Shown here: in pieces, positions 23,609 through 36,202 of the stretch
How positions within the stretch are numbered: the stretch's first letter is position 1
How the letters are laid out: every line of letters starts with the position of its first letter
Assembly (NCBI GenBank): GCA_031178625.1
Contig: JAPSIR010000008.1
Location: forward strand, 1-36,202
Source: Cellulomonas sp.
GTDB taxonomy: Bacteria; Actinomycetota; Actinomycetes; Actinomycetales; Cellulomonadaceae
Direction of reading: 5' to 3'
DNA length: 36,202 nt
Translations under genes and position numbers: made by a program
The notes under the pieces: model-generated
Database searches by the model: none
Told to the model about the DNA's origin: nothing
The model's input: the letters and a program-made list of their open reading frames with translations, nothing else

Positions 23609-25648
23609 ATGACCGACCCGACCACGTTCGCCCGCGAGCTCCTCCGCGACGCGATCGCCTACGGCGGGGACTACAACCCCGAGCAGTGGCCGCGCGAGGT
23701 GTGGCACGAGGACGTCGCCCTCATGCGCGAGGCCGGGGTCAACCTCGTCAGCGTCGGCATCTTCTCCTGGGCGCTGATGGAGCCCCGCGAGGGCGAGCTC
23801 GACCTCGGCTGGCTCGACGAGCTCCTCGACCTGCTGCACGCGAACGGCATCAGCGCCGACCTCGGCACGCCGACGGCCTCGCCGCCCGCCTGGTTCTTCG
23901 CCGCGCACCCCGACGCCCGCGTCGTGACGCGCGACGGCACGGTGCTCGGCTTCGGCTCGCGCGGCATGGCCTCCCCGAGCCACCCGGCCTACCGGGCCGC
24001 CGCCGTGCGCATCGCCGGCGCCCTCGCCGAGCGCTACGCCGACCACCCCGCCGTCGTCCTGTGGCACGTGCACAACGAGTACGGCGCCCCGGTCGGCGAG
24101 GACTTCTCGCCGGCCGCCGTCACCGCGTTCCGGTCGTGGCTGCAGGACCGCTACGGCGACCTCGACGCGCTCAACGCCGCCTGGGGCACCGCCTTCTGGG
24201 GTCAGCGCTACCTCGAGTGGGAGCACGTGGGCGCCCCCGCGGCGACGCCCAGCGTCGCCAACCCGGCCCAGCGTCTGGACTTCGCGCGCTTCACCGACCA
24301 CCAGCTCCGCGCGTGCTTCGTCGCCGAGCGCGACGCCATCCGCGCCCACGCCGCGCAGCCCGTCACGACGAACTTCATGGCCAACGAGTGCCCCACCACG
24401 GACCTGTGGGCGTGGGCGCGCGAGGTGGACGTCGTCTCGAACGACCACTACCTCACGGCCGCGGACGAGCGGAACCACGTCGGCCTGGCGCTCGCCGCCG
24501 ACCTGACGCGCTCGGTCGCGGGTGGCCGGCCGTGGCTGCTCATGGAGCACTCCACGTCGGCCGTGAACTGGCAGCCGCGCAACGTCGCGAAGCGCCCGGG
24601 GGAGATGGCCCGCAACTCGCTCGTCCACCTGGGCCGCGGCGCCGACGCCGTGCTGTTCTTCCAGTGGCGCGCCTCCCGCTCCGGCGCCGAGAAGTTCCAC
24701 TCGGCGATGCTGCCGCACGCCGGGACGCGCTCCCGCGTGTGGCGCGAGGTCGTCGCGCTGGGCCGGGACCTGGGCGCGCTCGCCGAGGTGCGCGGCTCCA
24801 CCGTGCGCGCCGACGTGGCGCTGCTGTGGGACACCGAGTCGTTCTGGGCCCAGGACCTCGAGTGGCGCCCGTCCGTCGACGTGCGCCACAAGGAGCGGGT
24901 CCGCGCCTACTACGAGCGCCTGTGGCGCGACGGCGTGACGGTCGACATGGCGCACCCGTCCCAGGACCTGTCCCGCTACCGGGCGGTCGTGGCGCCGGCG
25001 TCGTACCTGCTCACGCAGGCCTCGGCGGACAACCTGCGCCGGTACGTCGAGGGCGGCGGCACGCTGCTCGTCTCGTTCTTCTCGGCGGTCGTCGACGAGC
25101 ACGACGCGGTGCACGCGGGCGGCTTCGGCGCCCCGCTGCGCGACGTGCTCGGCCTGACGGTGGAGGAGTTCCTGCCCCTGCGCGCCGGCGCCACGACGCG
25201 CCTGGCCTGGACGCACGGCGGGGAGCGCGAGCTCACGGCGGCGGTCTGGCAGGACGACCTGGTGCTGGAGGGGGCCGACGTCGTCGCCACCTACCTCGAC
25301 GGCCCCGCCGCGGGCGGCCCGGCGATCACCCGGCACGCCGTCGGCGCGGGCACCGCCTGGTACGTCTCGACCGCCCTCGACGTCGACGCGCTCGCACCCG
25401 TGCTCGCCGCGGTCTACGCGGACGCCGGCATCACGCCGCCCGGGCTCCCCGAGGACGTCGAGGTCGTCACCCGGCACGGCGCCGACGCCGACTACGTCGT
25501 CGCCGTCAACCACTCGGACGACGACGCGAAGGTGCCCGTCGCCGAGGGGGTCGAGCTCCGCAGCGGCACGCCCGTCGCGGGCACGCTCGACCTGCCCGCG
25601 GGCGCCGTCGCCGTCGTCCGCGTCCCGCACGGGGGTGGTCGCCCCTAG
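23609..25648 (+). CDS. Beta-galactosidase, GH42 family
   Basis: YGGDYNPEQWPREVWHEDVALMREAGVNLVSVGIFSWALMEPREGELDLGWLD...VVLWHVHNEYGAPV...WLLMEHSTSAVNWQPRN; no signal peptide apparent. Confidence 0.96.
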   Translation: MTDPTTFARELLRDAIAYGGDYNPEQWPREVWHEDVALMREAGVNLVSVGIFSWALMEPREGELDLGWLDELLDLLHANGISADLGTPTASPPAWFFAAHPDARVVTRDGTVLGFGSRGMASPSHPAYRAAAVRIAGALAERYADHPAVVLWHVHNEYGAPVGEDFSPAAVTAFRSWLQDRYGDLDALNAAWGTAFWGQRYLEWEHVGAPAATPSVANPAQRLDFARFTDHQLRACFVAERDAIRAHAAQPVTTNFMANECPTTDLWAWAREVDVVSNDHYLTAADERNHVGLALAADLTRSVAGGRPWLLMEHSTSAVNWQPRNVAKRPGEMARNSLVHLGRGADAVLFFQWRASRSGAEKFHSAMLPHAGTRSRVWREVVALGRDLGALAEVRGSTVRADVALLWDTESFWAQDLEWRPSVDVRHKERVRAYYERLWRDGVTVDMAHPSQDLSRYRAVVAPASYLLTQASADNLRRYVEGGGTLLVSFFSAVVDEHDAVHAGGFGAPLRDVLGLTVEEFLPLRAGATTRLAWTHGGERELTAAVWQDDLVLEGADVVATYLDGPAAGGPAITRHAVGAGTAWYVSTALDVDALAPVLAAVYADAGITPPGLPEDVEVVTRHGADADYVVAVNHSDDDAKVPVAEGVELRSGTPVAGTLDLPAGAVAVVRVPHGGGRP

Positions 25649-25767
25649 CCGCCCGTCGCGCACCCTCGCGTGCGCCGCCGCCCGGCGGCCCACGCCGTAC
25701 GTCCCCGTCGCAGCGCCGCGATCCTCCCGGACGCGTGCACCGCGGCACCACACCGGAAGGAACGCTC

Positions 25768-27018
25768 ATGCGCAAGACCGCAGCACTCCCGGTCGCGATG
25801 GTCGCGACCGTCGCCCTGCTCGCCGCCTGCAGCGGCGGCGGCGACACCACCAGCTCGGCCGAGCCCACGTCCGGCGACGGTGCCGGCGCGGGCACCAGCC
25901 TGACCGTCTGGGTCGACGAGAACCGCGAGCCCGCCGTCGCGGCCGCCGCCGAGGCGTTCGAGGAGTCGACCGGCGTCACGGTCGAGCTCGTGCAGAAGAA
26001 CTTCGAGGACATCCGCGCGGACTTCCTCGCGCAGGTGCCGACGGGTGAGGGCCCGGACATCACGGTCGGCGCGCACGACTGGCTGGGCTCGCTCATCGTG
26101 AACGGCGTCGTCGACTCGATCGACCTGGCCGACGTCGAGGACGACTTCGAGCCCGTCGCGGTGGAGGCGTTCACCTACGACGGCCAGCTGTACGGCCTGC
26201 CCTACGCGCTCGAGTCGATCGCGCTGGTGCGCAACACGGCGCTCGCGCCGGACCCGGCGCCGGCGACCTTCGACGAGATGGTCGCGGCCGGGCGCGCCGC
26301 GGGCACGAAGCTGCCGTTCGTCATCAACACGAACGGCACCACCGGTGACGGCTACAACTACTACCCGCTGCAGACGTCGTTCGGTGCCCCGGTGTTCGTG
26401 CAGGAGGAGGACGGCTCCTACACGAACGAGATCGGCATGGGCGGCGAGGCGGGCCACGCGTTCGCGACGTGGCTGGGCCAGAACGGCATGGCCGGCACGG
26501 GCGTGTTCAGCACCGACTGGACCGACGAGATCGCGCGTCAGGAGTTCGCCGACGGCAACGCACCGTTCGCCATCACCGGCCCGTGGGCCATCACGGGCTT
26601 CGAGGAGGCCGGCGTCGACTTCGCCGTCGAGCCGATCCCGTCGGCCGGCGGGCAGACCGCCGCGCCGTTCGTCGGCGTGCAGGGCTTCTTCCTGTCGGCG
26701 CAGAGCGACAACGCGCTGCTCGCGCAGGACTTCCTCGTCAACTACCTGTCGACGCCCGAGGCGCAGCGCGCGCTGCACGACGCCGACCCGCGCGTCCCGG
26801 CGCTGCTCCAGGTCGCCGAGGACGTCTCGTCCGACCCGGTCGTCGGCGGCTTCGTCGCCCAGGTGAAGAACGGCACGCCGATGCCCTCCATCCCGGAGAT
26901 GGCGGACGTGTGGGACCACTGGAACGCGGCGGAGGCTGCCATCATCTCGGGCTCGGCCGACCCGGTCGCCGCCTGGGACAAGATGCTCGCCGACATCCAG
27001 GCATCCATCGGCGGCTGA
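25768..27018 (+). CDS. ABC transporter sugar-binding lipoprotein (maltose/galactooligosaccharide type)
   Basis: MRKTAALPVAMVATVALLAACSGGG lipobox; TSLTVWVDENREPAVAAAAEAFEESTGVTVELVQKNFEDIRADFLAQVPTGEGPDI; SD GGAAGGA. Confidence 0.95.
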   Translation: MRKTAALPVAMVATVALLAACSGGGDTTSSAEPTSGDGAGAGTSLTVWVDENREPAVAAAAEAFEESTGVTVELVQKNFEDIRADFLAQVPTGEGPDITVGAHDWLGSLIVNGVVDSIDLADVEDDFEPVAVEAFTYDGQLYGLPYALESIALVRNTALAPDPAPATFDEMVAAGRAAGTKLPFVINTNGTTGDGYNYYPLQTSFGAPVFVQEEDGSYTNEIGMGGEAGHAFATWLGQNGMAGTGVFSTDWTDEIARQEFADGNAPFAITGPWAITGFEEAGVDFAVEPIPSAGGQTAAPFVGVQGFFLSAQSDNALLAQDFLVNYLSTPEAQRALHDADPRVPALLQVAEDVSSDPVVGGFVAQVKNGTPMPSIPEMADVWDHWNAAEAAIISGSADPVAAWDKMLADIQASIGG

Positions 27019-27025
27019 CCCGCGC

Positions 27026-27067
27026 CGTGGGCGCCGGCCGGCGGTCGCCCCCCGGCCGGCGCCCACG
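27026..27067 (+). terminator. Intercistronic hairpin, 16-bp stem, 10-nt loop, between SBP and first permease genes
   Basis: CGTGGGCGCCGGCCGG...CCGGCCGGCGCCCACG starting 8 nt after the SBP stop codon. Confidence 0.75.
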
Positions 27068-27132
27068 CCACCCCGCGCGCACCCGCGCGCACGCACGTCG
27101 ACGTGACGAGACAAGGACGAGGCGGAGACCCG

Positions 27133-28748
27133 ATGTCCACGCAAGCGACCCACGCGCCGGCCGCGACCGGCACCGGCGCCCCCGAGCCGCACGCGCGCCG
27201 GTGGGACGGCCGCGGCGGCGGCTTCCTCGTGAAGCTGGCGCTCATGGCGCTGGTGAACGCCGTCGGCGTGAGCGTGCTGTGGGCGGCGTACGCGCAGGGC
27301 TCGTGGGCGATCTTCGCCGCGTCGCTCGTGCTGCTCGTCACCGCCGACTGGGTGTACGTCAGCAGGCGGGCGCTGCCGCTGAAGTACGTCCTGCCGGGGC
27401 TCGCGTTCCTGCTCGTCTTCCAGCTGTTCTCGATGGCGTACACCGGGTACGTCGCGCTGACGAACTACGGCACCGGCCACAACGCGACCAAGGAGCAGGC
27501 GGTCGACGCGCTGCTCATCCAGGCGGAGCGTCGCGTCGCGGACTCGCCGAGCTACCCGCTGACGGTCGTGCAGCGCGGCGACGAGGTCGGCTTCGCGATC
27601 GTCGACGAGGGCGACGTCCGGGTCGGTTCCGCCGAGGAGCCGCTCGCGGACGTCCCCGACGCGTCCGTCGACGGCCGGCGCGTCACGGCCGTCCCCGGGT
27701 GGGACGTCGTGCCCTACACGGCACTGATCTCCGACACCGCGCTCCAGCAGCGCGTCGTCGACCTGCGGGTCCCGGTCTCCGACGACGCGGACGACGGCTC
27801 GATCCGCACGCGCGAGGGCTCGACCGGCCAGGTCTACTCCTCGGCGCTGGTGCACGACGAGGCCGCCGACACCCTGACGAACACCGAGACGGGGGCGGTC
27901 TACCGCGCCACCGACGAGGGGCGGTTCGTCTCCGCCGACGGGGAGGCGCTCGCGGTCGGCTGGCGCGTCAACGTCGGCCTCGAGAACTTCACGCGCGCGT
28001 TCAGCGACGACACGTACTCCGGCCCGCTGCTGCGGATCACGGTGTGGACGTTCGGGTTCGCGATCGCCACCGTGGCGACGAGCTTCCTGCTCGGGCTCGT
28101 CCTGGCGCTCGTCTTCGACGACCCGCGGCTGCGCGGCCGGCGGGTCATGCGGACGCTGTTCATCCTCCCGTACGCGTTCCCGGCGTTCCTGTCCGCGCTG
28201 CTGTGGCGCGGCATGCTCAACGCCAACCCGGACTACGGCATCGTCAACCAGCTGTTCTTCCTCGGCACGCGCATCGCGTGGCTGGACGACCCGGTGCTCG
28301 CCAAGCTGGCGATCATCGGGGTGAACCTGTGGCTGAGCTTCCCCTACTGGTTCCTCGTGTGCACCGGCGCGCTGCAGTCGCTGCCGGGGGACGTCATGGA
28401 GGCCGCCCGCATCGACGGCGCCGGCCGGTGGCGCACGTTCCGCTCGATCACGATGCCGCTGCTGCTCGTCTCGACGACGCCGCTGCTCATCGCGTCGTTC
28501 GCCTTCAACTTCAACAACTTCACGCTGGTCTACATGCTCACGGGCGGCGGGCCGCGGTTCACGGACACGTCGGCCACCCTCGGGCACACCGACATCCTCA
28601 TCTCGATGATCTACCAGCTGTCCGGCGTCGCCGGCGGCCGTGCGGACTACGGCCTCGCGAGCGCCCTGTCGATCGTCGTCTTCGTCATCATCGGCACGAT
28701 CTCCGCGCTGGCGTTCCGCCGGACGCGCCGGCTGGAGGAGGTCCTCTG

Positions 28749-28749
<1 letters not shown>
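27133..28749 (+). CDS. ABC sugar transporter permease, MalF-like with P2-type extracytoplasmic loop
   Basis: ...LFSMAYTGYVALTNYGTGHNATKEQAVDALLIQAERRVADSPSYPLTVVQRG...; EAA loop EAARIDGAGRWRTFRSITMPLL. Confidence 0.95.
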
Positions 28750-32121
<3,372 letters not shown>

Positions 32122-32127
32122 ACCGTG

Positions 32128-32169
32128 GCCGCTCCCTCGGCCCGGCGCCCGGCCGGCCGGGGGAGCGGC
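32128..32169 (+). terminator. Hairpin GCCGCTCCC...GGGAGCGGC between convergent GH53 and mutT1-like genes
   Basis: 9-bp perfect outer stem with GC-rich self-complementary interior, 7 nt after GH53 stop. Confidence 0.6.
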
Positions 32170-32195
32170 GGCGCGTCCGGCCGGGACCGCGGCCG

Positions 32196-33173
32196 TCAGT
32201 CGCCGACGGTCGACCGGTGGGTCTCCACCGCGACCACCCGCGGCCCGCGACGCGTGACGGCCGAGTGGGCGACGAGCACCTCGCCGGGCTGCAGGTACGG
32301 GTTCTCCGCGGGCAGCCGGTTCGCCGCCGGGCGGCGCGCGTGCGTCGCCAGCACGTCCAGCACCGTCGGCAGCACGGGCCGGTGCGTGCACAGCACGGTG
32401 TCGACGCGCGCGTCGAGGCACCCGTCGACCATCGCGGCGACGCGCGCGGGCGACTCGTCGTGCCGCGCCTCGGTGAGCTCGTGCGCGATCTCGGGCGTCA
32501 GGCCCGCCGCGCGCGCGAACGGCGCGACGGTCGCGGCGCAGCGCTCCCACCCGCTCGTCACGACGCGCGCCACCCCGAACGCCGCGAGCACCGGCACCAT
32601 CGCCTCGGCCTGCCGCAGGCCGAGCGCCGTGAGGGGCCGGTCCCCCTCGGTGCCGTCCCACTGCGCGCGCTTGCGGGCCTGGCCGTGCCGCGCCACGACG
32701 AGCGCGCGGGTGTCCAGCCGGTCCTTCGCGTACACCTCGACGAGCGCGTCGAGGGGCCGGCGGTCCGCCTTGCGGGTCAGACGCCGGGCGGCGGCGGCCA
32801 CGTCGCACCACTCCCAGCGGTCGATCTCCTCCGCCCCCGCGGGCGTCACGCGGGGACGCGCCGCGAGCACGGTGCGGTCCTCGCGGCCGGCCACCTGCGC
32901 GGCCCAGTAGTGCACGACCTTGTGCCGGCCGTCCGACAGCTCGTACTCCAGCCCGGGCAGCGGCACACCCAGGACGACCGCCAGCCCCGTCTCCTCCTCG
33001 ACCTCGCGCACCGCCGCCGCGGTGACCGCCTCGCCCGGGTCGAGCTTGCCCTTCGGCCACGACCAGTCGCGGTACCGCGGCCGGTGCACGAGCGCGACCT
33101 GCAGCCGGCCTGCGCGCACGCGCCACACCAAGGCGCCGGCGGCCTGGACCGCCGGCGCGGCGGGTGCGCTCAC
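32196..33173 (-). CDS. mutT1: NUDIX hydrolase fused to histidine phosphatase domain (MutT1-like)
   Basis: Nudix box [23 protein letters not shown]; phosphatase [17 protein letters not shown]; start GTGA overlaps ppk stop. Confidence 0.9.
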   Translation of the reverse strand: MSAPAAPAVQAAGALVWRVRAGRLQVALVHRPRYRDWSWPKGKLDPGEAVTAAAVREVEEETGLAVVLGVPLPGLEYELSDGRHKVVHYWAAQVAGREDRTVLAARPRVTPAGAEEIDRWEWCDVAAAARRLTRKADRRPLDALVEVYAKDRLDTRALVVARHGQARKRAQWDGTEGDRPLTALGLRQAEAMVPVLAAFGVARVVTSGWERCAATVAPFARAAGLTPEIAHELTEARHDESPARVAAMVDGCLDARVDTVLCTHRPVLPTVLDVLATHARRPAANRLPAENPYLQPGEVLVAHSAVTRRGPRVVAVETHRSTVGD

Positions 33174-35398
33174 CGCGACGAGCCCGGCCGGCGCCTCTGC
33201 CGCTGGACGAGGGCCTGCTGCACGTCGACGAGGGGCCCGTCGGGCCCGCGGTGGTGCCGCTCCCAGACGCCGTCCGCGCCGAGGTGCCACGACGACGTCC
33301 GCTCGTCGTTCGACTCGTCGAGCAGCTCGACCAGCTCGGCGACCTGCGCGGGGTCCGCCACGCGCACGAGCGCCTCGACGCGGCGGTCGAGGTTGCGGTG
33401 CATGAGGTCCGCCGACCCGATGAAGACCTCGGGCCCCTCGAACCCGTCCTCGGGCCCGGGCGTCGTGTGCGCGAACGCGAAGACGCGGGAGTGCTCGAGG
33501 AACCGCCCGAGGATCGACCGCACCCGGATCGTCTCGGACAGGCCGGGCACGCCGGGCCTGATGGCGCAGATGCCGCGCACGTTGATGTCGATCGGCACCC
33601 CGGCCTGCGACGCGCGGTACAGCGCGTCGATCGTCGCCTCGTCGACCATCGAGTTGACCTTGATCTTGATCCACGCGGGCTCGCCGCGGCGCGCGGCCTC
33701 CGCCTCGCGCTCGATCCGCTGCACGAGCCCGGTGCGCACCGAGCGCGGTGCGACGAGCAGGCGGTGGAACCGGGACTTCGGCGCGTAGCCGGAGAGCTGG
33801 TTGAACAGGCGCGTGAGGTCCTGGCCGACCTCCGGGTCGGCCGTCAGCAGGCCGAGGTCGGTGTACAGGCGCGCGGTCTTCGGGTGGTAGTTGCCCGTGC
33901 CGACGTGGCTGTACCGGCGCAGGCCGTCCGCCTCCTGGCGCACGACGAGCGAGAGCTTGCAGTGCGTCTTGAGGCCGACGATGCCGTAGACGACGTGCAC
34001 GCCGGCCTGCTCGAGCTTGCGCGCCCACGAGATGTTGTTCTGCTCGTCGAACCGCGCCTTGATCTCCACCAGCGCCAGCACCTGCTTGCCGGCCTGCGCG
34101 GCGTCGATGAGCGCGTCGACGATCGGGGAGTCGCCCGACGTGCGGTAGAGCGTCTGCTTGATCGCGAGCACGTGCGGGTCCGCCGCCGCCTGCTCGAGGA
34201 ACGTCTGCACCGACGTCGAGAACGAGTCGTACGGGTGGTGCAGCAGGATGTCCCGCGCGCGGATCGCGGCGAACACGTCGGTCGCGTTGGCGGACTCGAC
34301 CTCGGCGAGGTGGCGGTGCGTCGCCGGCACGAACCGCGGGAACTGCAGCTCGGGCCGGTCCAGGTCCGCGATGAGGTTGAGGCCCGTGTGGTCGAGCGGC
34401 GCGGGCAGCTCGTACACGTCGTCCTCGGACATGCCCAGCTCGCGCACGAGGAACCTGCGGACCCGGTTGCTGATGCCCTCGGCGACCTCGAGCCGTACGG
34501 GCGGCCCGAACCGCCGGCGGAGCAGCTCCTTCTCCATCGCCTTGAGGAGGTTCTCGGCGTCGTCCTCCTCGACCTCCACGTCCTCGTTGCGGGTGATGCG
34601 GAACGTGTGGAACTCGCGCACCTCCATGCCGGGGAACAGCATGTCGAGGTGCTGCGCGATGACGTCCTCGACCGGCACGAACGACATGGGCCCGCTCTCG
34701 GCGCCCGCGTGGTCCGGCGCGCTCGGCCGGCCGGCCGCGTCGACGGCGATGTACCGCGGGAGCAGCGGCGGGACCTTGACCCGCGCGAAGTGCTCCTTGC
34801 CGCTCGTCGGGTTGACGACGCTGACGGCCAGGTTGAGCGACAGGCCCGAGATGTAGGGGAACGGGTGCGCCGGGTCGACCGCGAGCGGCGTCAGCACGGG
34901 GAAGATCTGCCGGCGGAAGAACTTGTGCAGCCGGTCCTGCTCGGCGTCGCCGAGGTCGTCCCACCGCACGATCGTGATGCCCTCGGCCGCCAGCGCCGGC
35001 TGCACGTCGTCCTGGAACACCGCCGCGTGGCGCGCCATGAGCTCGTGCGCGCGCTCGCTGATCGCCTCGAGCACCTGGCGCGGCGACAGCCCCGACGCGG
35101 CGGTGACCGCGATGCCCGTCGCGATGCGGCGCTTGAGGCCGGCGACGCGGACCATGAAGAACTCGTCGAGGTTGGAGGCGAAGATCGCGAGGAAGCGCAC
35201 CCGCTCCAGCAGCGGCAGCTCGGGGTCCTCCGCGAGCTCCAGGACGCGCTGGTTGAACGCGAGCCACGAGAGCTCGCGGTCGAGGAAGCGGCCGTCGGGG
35301 AGGGGCCCGGTGTCGGGCAGCGCGTCGGTGTCCTCGGTGTCGACGTGCTCGGCGATGCTCGCGGCGAGCTCCGGGTCGATCGCGGGGGCGTCGGTCAT
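33170..35398 (-). CDS. ppk: Polyphosphate kinase 1
   Basis: [49 protein letters not shown]...[72 protein letters not shown]...[24 protein letters not shown]. Confidence 0.98.
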   Translation of the reverse strand: MTDAPAIDPELAASIAEHVDTEDTDALPDTGPLPDGRFLDRELSWLAFNQRVLELAEDPELPLLERVRFLAIFASNLDEFFMVRVAGLKRRIATGIAVTAASGLSPRQVLEAISERAHELMARHAAVFQDDVQPALAAEGITIVRWDDLGDAEQDRLHKFFRRQIFPVLTPLAVDPAHPFPYISGLSLNLAVSVVNPTSGKEHFARVKVPPLLPRYIAVDAAGRPSAPDHAGAESGPMSFVPVEDVIAQHLDMLFPGMEVREFHTFRITRNEDVEVEEDDAENLLKAMEKELLRRRFGPPVRLEVAEGISNRVRRFLVRELGMSEDDVYELPAPLDHTGLNLIADLDRPELQFPRFVPATHRHLAEVESANATDVFAAIRARDILLHHPYDSFSTSVQTFLEQAAADPHVLAIKQTLYRTSGDSPIVDALIDAAQAGKQVLALVEIKARFDEQNNISWARKLEQAGVHVVYGIVGLKTHCKLSLVVRQEADGLRRYSHVGTGNYHPKTARLYTDLGLLTADPEVGQDLTRLFNQLSGYAPKSRFHRLLVAPRSVRTGLVQRIEREAEAARRGEPAWIKIKVNSMVDEATIDALYRASQAGVPIDINVRGICAIRPGVPGLSETIRVRSILGRFLEHSRVFAFAHTTPGPEDGFEGPEVFIGSADLMHRNLDRRVEALVRVADPAQVAELVELLDESNDERTSSWHLGADGVWERHHRGPDGPLVDVQQALVQRQRRRPGSSR

Positions 35399-35480
35399 GT
35401 GCCCATGGTGGCATCAGCGCGTGAACTCGTCGTGTCGTCCGGGCGGCGCACCACCCGGCCGCCGTGCCGTCCGTGCGGCG

Positions 35481-36202
35481 TCACCCCTGGGCGGTCGCCC
35501 CGTCCTGCGCCTTGGGCCCGTACATGACGTCCACGGCGGCGCGCGTGAAGCCTGCGCGCTCGTACGTGTGCACCGCGACGGTGTTCTCCGCGCCCGTGTA
35601 CAGGATCGCCGTGCGCAGCCCGCGGTCGCGCAGGTGGGCGAGCCCCAGCGCCGTCAGCGCGCGGCCGAGTCCCAGCCCCTGCGCGTCCGGGTCGACGCCG
35701 ACGACGTAGATCTCGCCGACCTCCTCGTCGGGCTGCGCGTCGGGGGCCTCGCCGGCGGGGTGCACCTTGGTCCACACCGACCCGAGCAGCTGCCCGTCGC
35801 GCTCCGCCAGCAGGAAGCCGGCCGGGTCGAACCAGCGCTCCGCCTCGCGGGCGCGCAGGTCCGCGGACGTCATGCGGCCCTGCTCGGGGTGGTGGGCGAA
35901 CGCGCGCGCGTTGACGCGCCGCCACGCCTCCTCGTCCTGTCCCGGCACGAACGTGCGCACCTCGACGCCCGGCGGCAGCGCGGCGGCGACCGGCGGGTGC
36001 GCCTCCAGGTCGACCGCCATGCGCAGCAGCTCGCGCACCACCACCAGCCCGGCCGCCCGCGCCGTCGCGCGTGCTGCCGGGACGTCGCCGTGCGCCCACA
36101 CCGACAGCCGCCGGCCCGGGACCGTCGCGGTCTCCGTCTGCGCCCGTGCGAGCAGCGCCGACGCGACGCCGCGCCGGCGGTGGGACGGGTGGACGACGAG
36201 CT
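35481..36202 (-). CDS. mshD: Mycothiol synthase (tandem GNAT), N-terminus beyond window
   Basis: Frame stays open to the window end ([23 protein letters not shown]...[19 protein letters not shown]) then C-terminal [62 protein letters not shown]. Confidence 0.92.
   Translation of the reverse strand, partial: LVVHPSHRRRGVASALLARAQTETATVPGRRLSVWAHGDVPAARATARAAGLVVVRELLRMAVDLEAHPPVAAALPPGVEVRTFVPGQDEEAWRRVNARAFAHHPEQGRMTSADLRAREAERWFDPAGFLLAERDGQLLGSVWTKVHPAGEAPDAQPDEEVGEIYVVGVDPDAQGLGLGRALTALGLAHLRDRGLRTAILYTGAENTVAVHTYERAGFTRAAVDVMYGPKAQDGATAQG

Overview
The window is high-GC actinobacterial chromosomal DNA. The mycothiol synthase fragment, the GC-biased third codon positions and the gene content suggest a Cellulomonas-like host, but that is inference. 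It is densely coding: about 27 protein genes and no rRNA, tRNA, IS element, prophage or CRISPR that I can support. Main blocks: an aldo/keto reductase and a SpoIIE-type phosphatase; a divergent TetR/ABC exporter pair with a palindromic operator; a YjbR-like protein, an orphan nucleotidyltransferase-fold protein, an EEP-family hydrolase and a cysteine-less HesB/IscA-like protein; an LLM flavin monooxygenase with an FMN reductase; a compact SipW-type (ER-type) signal peptidase cassette with two small substrates sharing an unusual motif, beside a GGDEF-EAL protein; msrB, a NERD protein, and MarR with a DHA2 MFS pump; a sugar MFS transporter; DUF47/Pit phosphate transport; a complete beta-1,4-galactan utilisation locus (LacI, GH42, SBP, two permeases, wall-anchored GH53) with a LacI operator array containing a perfect 33-bp palindrome; and mshD-ppk-mutT1. 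The best candidates for follow-up are the SipW-like cassette and the galactan-locus operator architecture. Several genes appear leaderless. The very long overlapping ORFs in the supplied track are antisense or out-of-frame GC artefacts.
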